Assembly: GCA_958431815.1 (NCBI GenBank)
Contig: CAUASB010000009.1
Location: 1 to 64,000 of the forward strand
Length of the DNA: 64,000 nucleotides
Direction of reading: 5' to 3'
DNA from: an uncultured Eggerthella sp.
GTDB lineage: Bacteria > Actinomycetota > Coriobacteriia > Coriobacteriales > Eggerthellaceae
The position numbers and the translations under genes are program-made. Each line of letters starts with the position of its first letter. Positions within the stretch are counted from its first letter, which is position 1. Positions 32,336-41,405 of the stretch are shown one piece after another. The notes below the pieces were generated by a model. The model did no database searches. It had not been told where the DNA came from and saw nothing but the letters and a program-made list of their open reading frames with translations.

Positions 32336-33114
32336 TGGCGTACCTCAAGCTCGTAAAGCGCCAAAGCGGGAGCCACGATACCCGCGGTTTCGGTGCGAAG
32401 AATCGTAGGGCCAAGGCTTACCGAATAGGCATGCGCGGCTACGGCCTTGAAAGCATCGACTTCCGAAGCTTCCATGCCGCCTTCAGGACCAATCACCAAG
32501 GCGATACGAAGTTGACCTGGCTCTTTGCCAGTTGCTTTCAGGCAAGACGAAACAGCTTTTTCCACGGTATCGGAAAGCTCGGCTTCCTCCCAGCACACCA
32601 AAACGGCATCGTATGCGGAAACAATTTGCGCAGCCTGGGCAACCGAGCAGGGCATATGCACCTGCGGCATGGAATGCCTGCCGCTTTGCATGGCCGCACT
32701 CTTGGCAATAGTCTCCCATCTGCTGCGGCGCGCTGCCGCCTTCTTGACGTCGAGCTTCACCACACTGCGCGAACTCGCCATGGGGACGAACCCGGCAATG
32801 CCCACTTCGGTGGCATGACGCACGATGGTGTCCATCTTGTCGCCCTTGGCAAGCCCTTGGACCAGTACCACTTCTGGGCGCTTGTGGGAAGTAAGCTTCT
32901 GCGCAATGGAAACGCACAGCTCACCTGCATCGAAGGAAACCACTTCGCACTCGAAGTAGTCCGAAGCGGCATCAACCACAGCTATGTGCTCGCCTGCTTG
33001 AAGGCGCAGCACCTTTGCATGTTTCACATCATCTGAATCAAGCTGAAGCGCAAAAACAGGCACTGGCGTTTCCGCCAGCACCTGTTCACGCAAAAAGAAA
33101 TGGGGAAGCGACAT
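32332..33114 (-). CDS. rsmE: RsmE, 16S rRNA m3U1498 methyltransferase
   Basis: RsmE methylates N3 of U1498 in 16S rRNA. The 260-residue SPOUT-fold protein has an N-terminal PUA-like part (HAKVLRLQAGEHIAVVDA), then ATEVGIAGFVPMASSRSVV and the knot motifs LVIGPEGGMEASEVDAF and SLGPTILRTETAGI. The ATG at 33114 follows GGAG. It lies between dnaJ (11 bp) and mtaB (overlap). Confidence 0.97.
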   Translation of the reverse strand: MSLPHFFLREQVLAETPVPVFALQLDSDDVKHAKVLRLQAGEHIAVVDAASDYFECEVVSFDAGELCVSIAQKLTSHKRPEVVLVQGLAKGDKMDTIVRHATEVGIAGFVPMASSRSVVKLDVKKAAARRSRWETIAKSAAMQSGRHSMPQVHMPCSVAQAAQIVSAYDAVLVCWEEAELSDTVEKAVSSCLKATGKEPGQLRIALVIGPEGGMEASEVDAFKAVAAHAYSVSLGPTILRTETAGIVAPALALYELEVRQ

Positions 33115-33125
33115 ATCTCTCCGTT

Positions 33126-34259
33126 TTAGTTGTTGAACGCGTCACGAAGCTTCTGCAGGGGGCTGCGCTGCTCAGAAACGTTTTCGCCCATCTCGTCGGC
33201 CAAACGCTCCAAGATGGCACGTTCGCCCTTCGAAACGCGCGTCGGGATCTTTACCTCAACGTGAACATGCAGATCGCCGCGCGATTCGCTGCGGAACTTC
33301 GGCATACCAGCGCCCTTCACGCGAACTACCTGGCCATACTGGCAACCCTCGGGAATGGTAACAGTGACTTTCTCGCCTTCGAAAATGCCATCGAGCTCGA
33401 TCTTGGCACCCAACGCCGCCTGCACCATGCTGATAGCTGCAGAGCAATGCAGGTCATCGCCCTGGCGTTCGAAGAACTCATGGTCCTCGATGCGGCAGGT
33501 AACGATCAAATCACCCGCTTCAGCACCGCGGATGCCGGCTTCACCATAGCCGGAAAGGCGCAACTGCTGGCCATCGCGAATACCAACGGGAATGTCGACG
33601 GAAATGCGTTGGCGGTCAGGAACACGACCCTGACCTTCGCACTCAGGACACGGGTTCTCGATGATTTTGCCGGAGCCGGAGCAACGAGGACAAGTTGACG
33701 CCGCCTGCATATCGCCCAAGAACGTATGCTGCACCGTGACAACGCGGCCCTGGCCATTACAATCGGGGCAGGTGACCTCGCTGCCGCCTTCGGCTAAGCC
33801 GGAGCCCTCGCAATCGGGGCACGGAGCCAAGCGGTCGTAAACGATTTCCTTCTTGACGCCTGACGCTGCTTCTTCGAGCGTGATGCGCAAGCCAACGCCC
33901 ATGTCGCGACCTTCTTTGCGAACGTTGGCGCGTCCGCCGCCGTTGCCGCCGAAGAACGAGCTGAAGATATCGCCCATTCCCCCAAAGCCGCCGCCGAACA
34001 GATCCTCGAGGTCGACGTACTGGGATCCGCCACCACCGGAAGCGCCAGGAATGGTACCGAAACGATCGTACTGAGCACGCTTGTTGGGATCGCTCAGCAC
34101 GTCATAGGCTTCGTTCAATTCCTTGAAGCGATCTTCCGCATCGGGCTCTTTGTTCACATCGGGGTGAAGCTGGCGAGCCTTCTTGCGGAACGCCTTCTTG
34201 ATCTCGTCGTCGCTTGCCGTCTTGTCGACGCCAAGAACCTCGTACAAATCGTTGGCCAT
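33126..34259 (-). CDS. dnaJ: DnaJ, Hsp40 co-chaperone
   Basis: DnaJ delivers clients to DnaK and stimulates its ATPase. The 377-residue protein has the J domain with HPD (about 5-65), a short Gly/Phe-rich linker, four CxxCxGxG zinc repeats ([32 protein letters not shown]) and C-terminal substrate-binding domains. It follows hrcA by 25 bp and should share its heat-shock control. dnaK and grpE are not in the window. Confidence 0.98.
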   Translation of the reverse strand: MANDLYEVLGVDKTASDDEIKKAFRKKARQLHPDVNKEPDAEDRFKELNEAYDVLSDPNKRAQYDRFGTIPGASGGGGSQYVDLEDLFGGGFGGMGDIFSSFFGGNGGGRANVRKEGRDMGVGLRITLEEAASGVKKEIVYDRLAPCPDCEGSGLAEGGSEVTCPDCNGQGRVVTVQHTFLGDMQAASTCPRCSGSGKIIENPCPECEGQGRVPDRQRISVDIPVGIRDGQQLRLSGYGEAGIRGAEAGDLIVTCRIEDHEFFERQGDDLHCSAAISMVQAALGAKIELDGIFEGEKVTVTIPEGCQYGQVVRVKGAGMPKFRSESRGDLHVHVEVKIPTRVSKGERAILERLADEMGENVSEQRSPLQKLRDAFNN

Positions 34260-34284
34260 AGGTTACAAAACTCCTTTTTAAGGA

Positions 34285-35289
34285 CTAAAGATCTTTCAAA
34301 ACGTTGCGGGCAGCGCGAACCGCCTTCAGCACCTGGGAATAATCCATGCGGGTAGGGCCGACAATCAGAATCAGACCACTGTGCTCAGCTTCGCCGAAAC
34401 GGTTGGCGATAAGCGAAACGCTGGAAAGCGCCTCTGAATCATTCTCATGCCCAATGCGCACCACAGGCTCTTCCGAGCCGACGGCATCGTTGAACATGCG
34501 AAGAAGCATCGTATCACCTTCGAGCTCTTCCAAAACAGGCATAAGGCAGGAAGAATCGCTGAACTCCGGCTTCCCCAATAGGTGCGATATACCCAACGGA
34601 TGAGCCTTGATGGCATTCTGGTCTTTCAGACAAGCAAGGATTTCGGCCATAACCAGCCTAAACAGATCATCATGGATCGCGTCCATGTCAAGCGGCGGTA
34701 CCGATGAAGTGGAGGAGAGGGATTTACCGGCCAGAACCTTGTTCAGCAGGTTCTGCGTCTTTTCCACTTCCTCCTGCGAGTACTCGCGGGAAAGATCCAT
34801 CTGCCGATTGAACACCTGGCCGTCGTCGGTGACGATAACCGCCAAAAGGCGCTGCGGAGTAAGCAACACCAAATTGATAAGGCGGATGTCCACGGTAAGG
34901 AACCGTGGCGGCACCAGCAGCGTCATACAATCAGTGAAGCGCGCCAACGCCTGGGAAGTGCGCTCCATCAGGTCGTCCAGGTCACGAGCGCTTTCGCGGA
35001 GTTCCTTCGCCAAAGGATCGTCTTCGTCGACACCTTCTTCGTCTTCGCGGGAAAGCAGGTCGTCGACAAACGCACGGTAACCGAAATCGGTGGGAACACG
35101 ACCGGCTGACGTATGCGGTTGGGCCAAATACCCCATTTCCTCTAGCAGGGAAAGCTCGTTTCGCACCGTTGCCGAGCTAATACCTAAGTTGTAGCGTTCA
35201 ACCAAGGTACGCGACCCAACAGGAAGCGCACGAGCAATGTATTCTTCGATGAGCGCCCGAAGCACAATCTGGCGCCTATCCGACAGCAT
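34285..35289 (-). CDS. hrcA: HrcA, heat-shock repressor
   Basis: HrcA represses class I heat-shock genes by binding CIRCE operators, with GroEL as its usual co-factor. The 334-residue protein has the N-terminal winged helix (RRQIVLRALIEEYIARALPVG, then SSATVRNELSLLEEMGYLAQ) and the GAF-like core with an insertion domain rich in acidic residues. The ATG at 35289 follows GGAGG. A CIRCE-like element overlaps its promoter, so it is likely autoregulated with dnaJ. Confidence 0.97.
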   Translation of the reverse strand: MLSDRRQIVLRALIEEYIARALPVGSRTLVERYNLGISSATVRNELSLLEEMGYLAQPHTSAGRVPTDFGYRAFVDDLLSREDEEGVDEDDPLAKELRESARDLDDLMERTSQALARFTDCMTLLVPPRFLTVDIRLINLVLLTPQRLLAVIVTDDGQVFNRQMDLSREYSQEEVEKTQNLLNKVLAGKSLSSTSSVPPLDMDAIHDDLFRLVMAEILACLKDQNAIKAHPLGISHLLGKPEFSDSSCLMPVLEELEGDTMLLRMFNDAVGSEEPVVRIGHENDSEALSSVSLIANRFGEAEHSGLILIVGPTRMDYSQVLKAVRAARNVLKDL

Positions 35290-35331
35290 CGCTTGCCTCC
35301 TTTGCTTGATACAACTTTTACGCAGGAAAGC

Positions 35332-35361
35332 ATTTTAGCAGCGCAGCCGCCAGAGTGCTAA
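35332..35361 (-). promoter_or_regulatory. Predicted hrcA promoter
   Basis: On the minus strand TTAGCA (-35, 35356-35361) and TAAAAT (-10, 35332-35337) lie 18 bp apart. Both boxes overlap the arms of the CIRCE-like element. Confidence 0.5.
35335..35361. promoter_or_regulatory. CIRCE-like HrcA operator
   Basis: The minus strand reads TTAGCACTC-N9-CGCTGCTAA. The first arm is identical to the CIRCE consensus (TTAGCACTC-N9-GAGTGCTAA); the other arm has three mismatches. Spacing is exactly 9. Confidence 0.75.
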
Positions 35362-35428
35362 CCAACTATCTCAAGATACGCTTCCTCCGGCGCATAAAAC
35401 GCCAAGACTCCTGCACGTATCCCAACTG

Positions 35429-36538
35429 TTACGGAGCCAACTCATAGAGCTTGCCGTACAGCCGGTTACCGAATAACCATCCCTTTTCAGTGGGAATCCA
35501 AGCTCCCTTACGATGGCTCACCAGACCTTCGTCCTGCAGTTCGCTGAAGGCGCCAGGCGCCTCGGGAAGCAGGATGGAACGCTCTTCCAAGAATGCGTCG
35601 GTAACGCCCCGGCTCATGCGCATGCCGAGCATAAGGTCCTCTGCGGCCATTTCGAAGGGGTCAAGCGCCTCAACCACTTCCCCACCCTTCACGCGTTGCC
35701 GCTCAAGGGCATTCTGGCGCATTGACACCGCGCCAGGGCCCAAGCCAAGGTAGGGTTTTCCCGTCCAGTAGGCCGTATTGTGACGGGACTCAAAGCCCTC
35801 GAAAGCATAACTTGCCACCTCGTAGCGATGCATGCCCGCATCGCACAGAACCTCCGAGGCAACCTGCATCAAATCAGCGCCCAAATCTTCATCCACTTCC
35901 ACTTCGCCGCGCTCCACACGGCTGTAGAGTGGTGTTCCCTCTTCAACCATAAGGGGATAGATGCTCACATGCTTGACACCCAGCGAAAGCGCACACGCCA
36001 CATCGGCGCGAAAGCCTTCCTCTGTTTGCCCAGGCAAGCCGCACATAAGATCGATGCTTACGTTGTCAAAGCGGGATTGCGCGGTTTCGATAGCTCGTTT
36101 TGCCTGGTCAGATGAATGAATGCGTCCCAGAAAAGAAAGCAGGGCGTCATCGAAGCTCTGTACGCCCAAGGAAATACGCGTAGCGCCCAGGGCGTACAGG
36201 TCTTTTGCCATAGGCAGCGTAAGGCTGTCGGGGTTCGCCTCCACCGTGCATTCAACCTCAGGAGTCAGATGCATGGAAAGGGAAAGCGTGTACAGCAAGT
36301 TCGAAAGATGTTTGTTGCCCAAAAACGTCGGGGTGCCTCCGCCGAAGTACACCGTTTCAATGGCACCCAGCTCATCGGAGCGCGAGGCTTTGCGTATGGC
36401 GGCGACCATGTTCTCTACGTATTCGCCAATCTGAGGGCTGTCAGGCGCAACGGCGCAGGTTGAAAAATCGCAGTAGGCGCAACGGCGTTTGCAAAACGGC
36501 ACATGAAGGTACAACGCCTGGTACGGCTCCCATTCCAT
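35429..36538 (-). CDS. hemW: HemW-like radical SAM protein
   Basis: HemW is a heme-binding radical-SAM protein related to coproporphyrinogen dehydrogenase HemN but without that activity in tested cases. The 369-residue protein has Cys16-x3-Cys20-x2-Cys23 (CKRRCAYC) followed by the extra Cys28, the YFGGGTPTFL motif, and the HemN-like C-terminal domain. The neighbourhood (lepA, hemW, hrcA, dnaJ) is the classic one for HemW. It begins 5 bp after dusB. Confidence 0.93.
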   Translation of the reverse strand: MEWEPYQALYLHVPFCKRRCAYCDFSTCAVAPDSPQIGEYVENMVAAIRKASRSDELGAIETVYFGGGTPTFLGNKHLSNLLYTLSLSMHLTPEVECTVEANPDSLTLPMAKDLYALGATRISLGVQSFDDALLSFLGRIHSSDQAKRAIETAQSRFDNVSIDLMCGLPGQTEEGFRADVACALSLGVKHVSIYPLMVEEGTPLYSRVERGEVEVDEDLGADLMQVASEVLCDAGMHRYEVASYAFEGFESRHNTAYWTGKPYLGLGPGAVSMRQNALERQRVKGGEVVEALDPFEMAAEDLMLGMRMSRGVTDAFLEERSILLPEAPGAFSELQDEGLVSHRKGAWIPTEKGWLFGNRLYGKLYELAP

Positions 36539-36543
36539 GGCGC

Positions 36544-37518
36544 TTACTCGTCTTCTTCCGTATGGCGACGCGCCTCTTCGAAAAGCGCAGCAAAGTCTTC
36601 AAACGTAACGGCATCGTTGATTTGACGGCGGATGACAGCCGCATCTTTCATGCCGGCAACGTACCACATGGCATGCTTGCGCATTCGAACGATATTCTTG
36701 CCCGATCGTTCAGACAAGAGCTTTGCATGACGGGTTGCCATTGCCATTTTCTCTGCCGGCGTGGGGCCGGAATACCCGGCGCCGCCGTCGAGACGTGAGG
36801 CAATATCGCGAAACACCCAAGGATTTCCCTGGGCACCACGACCCACCATGACAGCATCGCAGCCCGTTTCGGCAAACAAGGCCAAGGCACTCTTGCCATC
36901 AACAACATCGCCATTGCCGACAACGGGAATGGAAACGACCTGCTTTACGCGAGCGACGATGCCCCAATCGGCGCTTCCCCGATAGAACTGCTGGGCGTAG
37001 CGTCCGTGAACCGCAAGGGCATCGGCACCGGACTCTTCCGCCATTCGGGCAAACTCAACGGCCGTTTCGTTTCCCTCTTCATACCCGCGTCGGAACTTTA
37101 CCGTAACGGGGCACTGCACCGCTTTGGCAACCGACTCGATAATCTGCGACGCGAGTTTCGGGTCGCGCATCAAGGCAGACCCGTCGCCCTTGCCGGCAAT
37201 CTTGCGAGCAGGACAGCCCATGTTGATGTCAATGGCAAAAAGCCTGTCAGCCACCGTATCTTCCACCCACTTTGCCTGTTCGGCCATGGTGTCAGGCTCA
37301 TGCCCGAACAGCTGAACGGAAACCTTGTCCTCGTTCGGGGCCAAATCGAGCAGATGGGCAGTCTTCTCGTTGGCGTAGCTTAAAGCCTTGGCGGAAACCA
37401 TTTCCGTATAGGTAAGCTGGGCACCCTGCTCCCGGCACAGCTGACGAAACACCTCATCGCCCACGCCTGCCATGGGAGCAAGAATGATCTTGCGGTCTTT
37501 GAACATGCCTTCACCCAT
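36544..37518 (-). CDS. dusB: tRNA-dihydrouridine synthase (DusB type)
   Basis: Dus enzymes reduce uridines in tRNA with FMN. The 324-residue protein begins LAPMAGVGDEVFRQLCREQGA, has the catalytic-Cys motif NMGCPARKI, a VKFRRGYEEGN block, HGRYAQQFYRGSADW and the FMN phosphate site VGRGAQGNPWVF. Two close ATG codons (37518 and 37506) are possible; the first has AAGGG upstream. It lies between hemW and a small membrane protein gene. Confidence 0.94.
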   Translation of the reverse strand: MGEGMFKDRKIILAPMAGVGDEVFRQLCREQGAQLTYTEMVSAKALSYANEKTAHLLDLAPNEDKVSVQLFGHEPDTMAEQAKWVEDTVADRLFAIDINMGCPARKIAGKGDGSALMRDPKLASQIIESVAKAVQCPVTVKFRRGYEEGNETAVEFARMAEESGADALAVHGRYAQQFYRGSADWGIVARVKQVVSIPVVGNGDVVDGKSALALFAETGCDAVMVGRGAQGNPWVFRDIASRLDGGAGYSGPTPAEKMAMATRHAKLLSERSGKNIVRMRKHAMWYVAGMKDAAVIRRQINDAVTFEDFAALFEEARRHTEEDE

Positions 37519-37527
37519 AGAAAGCCC

Positions 37528-37731
37528 TTACGCAGACAGGATGGAAACGAATTGCATGCCCGCAACCACGAACATCACAACGAAAACGATTACTACCAGA
37601 AGGCAACCGCACCCAAGCGCCGCCTTGGAGCCACCCGACATCTGCGCACGTTCGCGTTCACGGGCCGATTTCTTCTCGTCGAAGGGGTCGTTGAGCCAAT
37701 CGTATTCTTCTTCTTTGCGGCCGAATGCCAT
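37528..37731 (-). CDS. Small single-pass membrane protein, function unknown
   Basis: The 67-residue protein has a charged N-terminal half (FGRKEEEYDWLNDPFDEKKSARERERAQ) and a hydrophobic helix at about 40-62 after a GCGC cysteine pair. The N-terminus probably faces the cytosol. The ATG at 37731 follows GGGGAGG, a very strong ribosome site. It is tucked between lepA (13 bp) and dusB (9 bp) and looks co-transcribed. I recognise no family. Confidence 0.8.
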   Translation of the reverse strand: MAFGRKEEEYDWLNDPFDEKKSARERERAQMSGGSKAALGCGCLLVVIVFVVMFVVAGMQFVSILSA

Positions 37732-37744
37732 TGTTTTACCTCCC

Positions 37745-39550
37745 CTATTCGTCAACTTTCAGAATAGCCATGAACGCTTCTTGGGGAACTTCGACGTTGC
37801 CGATGTTCTTCATGCGCTTCTTGCCCTTCTTCTGCTTTTCCAAGAGCTTGCGCTTACGCGAGATGTCGCCACCGTAGCACTTGGCCAAAACATCTTTTCG
37901 CAGGGCACGGACCGTCTGACGCGAAAGCACGCGGGAGCCAACGGCTGCTTGGATGGGAACCTCGAACATCTGACGTGGGATGATCTCTTTGAGCTTTTCG
38001 GTGAGCACGCGACCTCGGTCGTAGGCCTTATCGGTATGCACGATGAACGAAAGCGCATCGATGGGCTTTCCGGAAAGCAGGATGTCGAGCTTAACGAGTT
38101 TCGAGGGTTTGTAGGTATCGAAGTCGTAGTCGAGCGAGGCATAGCCCTTGGTGCGGCTCTTCAGCTGGTCGAAGTAATCCATGATCAGCTCGGAAAGCGG
38201 CATTTCCCACAGCATTTCAACCGTGTTGGTGTTCAGGTAGTTCATGGTTTTGAACTCGCCGCGACGTGCCACAGTGAGCTCCATCACCGCACCGACGTAA
38301 TCGGGAGGAATGAGGATCTTCGCCTTGAGGAACGGCTCTTCAATGTGGTCGATCTCGCTGGCATCGGGCATATCCTGCGGCGAATGAAGGGAAATCATCT
38401 CTCCATCGATCTTAAACACGTGGTACTCAACCGAAGGCGCCGTTGCCAAAAGGTCAAGGCCGAACTCGCGTTCCAAGCGCTCCTTGACTACCTCCATATG
38501 CAGCAAGCCCAAAAAGCCTACGCGAAAGCCAAAGCCCAGTGCGTGGCTGTTCTCCGCTTCGTAAACCAGAGCAGGGTCGTTAAGGGAAAGCTTCGCCAAC
38601 GCATCCTTCAGCTCTTCGTATTGGTCGGCTTCGATGGGGAACAAACCCGTGTACACCATGGGCTTCACATCGCGATAGCCGGGCAAAGGCTCAGCGCAGC
38701 CGCCTTCCGCCAGCGTTACCGTATCGCCCACCTTCACCTTCGAAGGGTCCTTGAGGCCGGTAACCAGGTATCCCACTTCGCCCACACCAAGCTCGTTGCG
38801 GGGAATCTCGGTAGGACGACGAACACCGACCTCTTCCACCAGGGCATGGGTGTCGGTAGCCATCATGCGGATGTTCTGGCCCTTCTTCATGGAGCCGTTA
38901 ACGATGCGGACCAAAGCGACAACGCCGCGGTACGCATCGAAGTAGGAGTCGAAGATCAATGCGGAAAGGGGCGCATCGGGATCGCCCTCCGGATGAGGGA
39001 TGTTGTACACGATGGATTCGAGCAGATCGTGCACGCCAGCACCGGTCTTGCCGCTGGCCAGGACCGCATCGTCGGCGGGAATGGCAAGGCCGTCCTCGAT
39101 TTCTGCACGCACGCGCTCAGGCTCGGCGGCGGGAAGGTCGATCTTGTTGATAAGGGGAACGATTTCCAGGTTGGCGTTCATCGCCATCATCGCGTTTGCC
39201 ACCGTCTGCGCTTCGATGCCCTGCGTGGCGTCTACCACCAGCACCGCGCCTTCGCATGCGGCAAGGGAACGCGAGACTTCGTAGGTAAAGTCAACATGAC
39301 CAGGCGTGTCGATGAGGTTGAAATGGTACAGCTGGCCGTCGTCGGCACGATAGTCAACGCGCACCGCCTGGCTTTTAATGGTGATGCCGCGCTCGCGCTC
39401 GATGTCCATCGAGTCGAGCACCTGTTCCTTCATGTCGCGCTTGGAAACCGTATCCGTCATTTCAAGGATGCGGTCCGAAAGCGTGGACTTGCCATGGTCG
39501 ATGTGGGCAATAATGGAGAAATTTCGAATGTAGCGCGGATCGAGTGCCAT
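37745..39550 (-). CDS. lepA: LepA, elongation factor 4
   Basis: LepA is a ribosome-associated GTPase affecting initiation, 30S biogenesis or back-translocation. The 601-residue protein has the EF4 order: GTP-binding domain with AHIDHGKST (15-23), [14 protein letters not shown] and DTPGHVDF, domains II, III and V, and the LepA-specific C-terminal domain ending [16 protein letters not shown] and the final helix. Length is standard. It heads the unit running to hemW or beyond. Confidence 0.98.
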   Translation of the reverse strand: MALDPRYIRNFSIIAHIDHGKSTLSDRILEMTDTVSKRDMKEQVLDSMDIERERGITIKSQAVRVDYRADDGQLYHFNLIDTPGHVDFTYEVSRSLAACEGAVLVVDATQGIEAQTVANAMMAMNANLEIVPLINKIDLPAAEPERVRAEIEDGLAIPADDAVLASGKTGAGVHDLLESIVYNIPHPEGDPDAPLSALIFDSYFDAYRGVVALVRIVNGSMKKGQNIRMMATDTHALVEEVGVRRPTEIPRNELGVGEVGYLVTGLKDPSKVKVGDTVTLAEGGCAEPLPGYRDVKPMVYTGLFPIEADQYEELKDALAKLSLNDPALVYEAENSHALGFGFRVGFLGLLHMEVVKERLEREFGLDLLATAPSVEYHVFKIDGEMISLHSPQDMPDASEIDHIEEPFLKAKILIPPDYVGAVMELTVARRGEFKTMNYLNTNTVEMLWEMPLSELIMDYFDQLKSRTKGYASLDYDFDTYKPSKLVKLDILLSGKPIDALSFIVHTDKAYDRGRVLTEKLKEIIPRQMFEVPIQAAVGSRVLSRQTVRALRKDVLAKCYGGDISRKRKLLEKQKKGKKRMKNIGNVEVPQEAFMAILKVDE

Positions 39551-39685
39551 AGTTTCCTATCCAATGTGCGCAAAAGCGCTCATAAAACGTAAAATACCAG
39601 TACTGCAGAAGTGCAGCATTGCAATGATTCTACCTTACCTGTTGCATTGCGGAGGTTTCTTCGCAATAATAAGGCAACTACCGTA

Positions 39686-39714
39686 TGGGCATGTGTTATG
39701 TCTTGTGGTAAGAT
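39686..39714 (+). promoter_or_regulatory. Predicted rpsT promoter
   Basis: TGGGCA (-35, 39686-39691) and TAAGAT (-10, 39709-39714) are 17 bp apart, giving a leader of about 40 nt before the rpsT start. The divergent lepA promoter in 39551-39685 could not be placed with confidence. Confidence 0.4.
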
Positions 39715-39760
39715 TCTAGAGTTTTCGTCTACAGAAAAATATTTATACGGAGGATAAAAC

Positions 39761-40255
39761 GTGGCGAACATTAAAAGTCAGAAGAAGCGAATCATCACCA
39801 ACGAAAAGGCACGCATGCGCAATCGCGCCATTCGTTCTGAGCTTAAGACTGCCATCCGCGTTGTCCGTGAGGCCGTAGAGGCCAAGGACGGTGCTAAGGC
39901 TTATGCGGCAGCTCTGTATGCATGCCGTCTGCTCGACAAGGCTGCATCCAAGGGCATCATCCATAAGCGCCAGGCAGCTAACCGCAAGAGCGGCGTTATG
40001 AAGCTTGCTAACACGGTTGTTACCGCTGAAGACATCGCAGCTTACAAGCCTGCTGAGAAGAAGGCACCTGCCGCTACCGGTAACAAGAAGGCTGCTGCTA
40101 AGGCTGCTCGCAAGGAAGCAATGGCTGCTGCATCCGCAGAAAAGGCTAAGCGTCGCGAGGCTACCCTGAAGGCTGAAAAGGCTGCTGCTGAAAAGAAGGC
40201 TGCTGAAGCTGCCGCTGCTGCAGAGGCTGAAGAAGCCGAAGAGGCTGCTGAATAA
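39761..40255 (+). CDS. rpsT: Ribosomal protein S20 with long Ala/Lys/Glu tail
   Basis: S20 binds 16S rRNA and helps early 30S assembly. Residues 1-92 are a normal S20: [33 protein letters not shown], then [18 protein letters not shown]. The remaining 72 residues are almost only Ala, Lys, Glu and Arg, first basic and then ending in an acidic [10 protein letters not shown] run, likely one long helix. Typical S20 is 85-90 residues. The start is GTG at 39761 after GGAGG. It is the only plus-strand gene besides lexA. Confidence 0.96.
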   Translation: MANIKSQKKRIITNEKARMRNRAIRSELKTAIRVVREAVEAKDGAKAYAAALYACRLLDKAASKGIIHKRQAANRKSGVMKLANTVVTAEDIAAYKPAEKKAPAATGNKKAAAKAARKEAMAAASAEKAKRREATLKAEKAAAEKKAAEAAAAAEAEEAEEAAE

Positions 40256-40307
40256 CCTCAGCGTTTCTTGGAATCCAACTCGGATCCCATTCGCATATCA
40301 AGAGAAA

Positions 40308-40336
40308 AGAACCCGCCACGGCGGGTTCTTTTTTTC
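40308..40336. terminator. Bidirectional terminator between rpsT and holA
   Basis: AGAACCCGC (40308-40316) pairs with GCGGGTTCT (40321-40329). The plus strand continues with a T-run to 40335; the minus strand with UUUUCUC. It serves the convergent rpsT and holA transcripts. Confidence 0.92.
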
Positions 40337-40418
40337 GGAAATAGCATATTGCATGCAATCAACAGAAAAGAGCAACTCGAAAGGACTCGGCGCAAAAGCA
40401 GAGCCATGAGGACATGAC

Positions 40419-41396
40419 CTATCCTCTGTCCTTCTTACACACTGACAGGAACCAGAAGGTAAACGTTTGCTCTTGGCTGGCTCCACTTTTCATTTCCTGT
40501 TCCGCATCGCGAGCGGAGCGAAGCGCATCAATAAGCTCGGGCATGCTGAATCCCCGAGCCCAAACACGATGGTTCTTCAAACGCCAATCGGGCATCTTCA
40601 ACACTTTGGCAGCAGAAGCCTGCTGTCCACGGTCAGCCAAAGCCTTCACGGTAATAAGCTCGCGAATACGCGTAGTGCACATGGCAAGCAAGGCAAAGGG
40701 CGAAACATCCATGCGGTTCATCAGGTAAATGCAGCGTTTGCCGTTACGAGCGGCAAACGAATCGACAAATTCCCACGGCTTGATTTCAGCAGTACGCGAA
40801 ACCAAGGAAAGCACTTCGCTTTCATTGACGGCATCGGTTCCCCGATGAGAAAGCGCAAGTTTCTTCAGCTCTCCATCTAGAGCAACGGTGTTGGTGCCCA
40901 CCAAATCGATTAAAGTTGCTGCAGCCCCTTGGGTAAGCGTCACACCATGGCCTACCGCCATGGAACGAACAGCACTGCTCAAATCCTTGCGAGCGAAAGG
41001 AGCACAATCGATAACAGCACTTTTTCCGAAGGCAGCAACCGCTTTGTACAAACGGGTGTTCTTGGCAACTTTCTGTCCCTCAAGCGCCAACACAGTGGTT
41101 TCGCAGGGAGACTTAAGGTACTCGATAACGAGCTCAGAATCGGCCTTCTTCAGCTTTTCTACGTCGTGCACTTCGACCAAACGAACTTCACTGGCAAAAG
41201 GAAGCGTGTTAGCGGCCGTAACGATTTCCTCACCGGTACAGGTCAGGCCAGAAAACGTTTCAGAGTTGAACGAAAGATCTCCCATTTTTGACAAACGGGC
41301 ATGAAGACGCTTCATTACCGTTTCGCGTTTCAGTTCATCCTCGCCTGCAATAAGGTACACGGGCAGAAGAGCTGGTTTTTTAGATGAAGTAGCCAT
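40419..41396 (-). CDS. holA: HolA, DNA polymerase III delta subunit
   Basis: Delta opens the sliding clamp in the clamp-loader complex. The 325-residue protein has the divergent AAA+-like fold of HolA: PVYLIAGEDELKRETVMKRL at the start, AVIDCAPFARKDLSSAVRSMA in the middle and the C-terminal collar region with KMPDWRLKNHRVWARGFS. It begins 9 bp after the comEC stop, the common comEC-holA order, and is followed by the shared terminator with rpsT. Confidence 0.93.
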   Translation of the reverse strand: MATSSKKPALLPVYLIAGEDELKRETVMKRLHARLSKMGDLSFNSETFSGLTCTGEEIVTAANTLPFASEVRLVEVHDVEKLKKADSELVIEYLKSPCETTVLALEGQKVAKNTRLYKAVAAFGKSAVIDCAPFARKDLSSAVRSMAVGHGVTLTQGAAATLIDLVGTNTVALDGELKKLALSHRGTDAVNESEVLSLVSRTAEIKPWEFVDSFAARNGKRCIYLMNRMDVSPFALLAMCTTRIRELITVKALADRGQQASAAKVLKMPDWRLKNHRVWARGFSMPELIDALRSARDAEQEMKSGASQEQTFTFWFLSVCKKDRG

Positions 41397-41405
41397 GCTG
41401 CAATT

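Noticed and set aside
37472..39592. Plus-strand open frame of about 700 codons opposite lepA
   Set aside because: It is antisense to a full LepA and no family features are visible.
39551..39685. A lepA promoter with TGGTATTTT as extended -10
   Set aside because: No matching -35 at a suitable distance was found, so the site is not listed.
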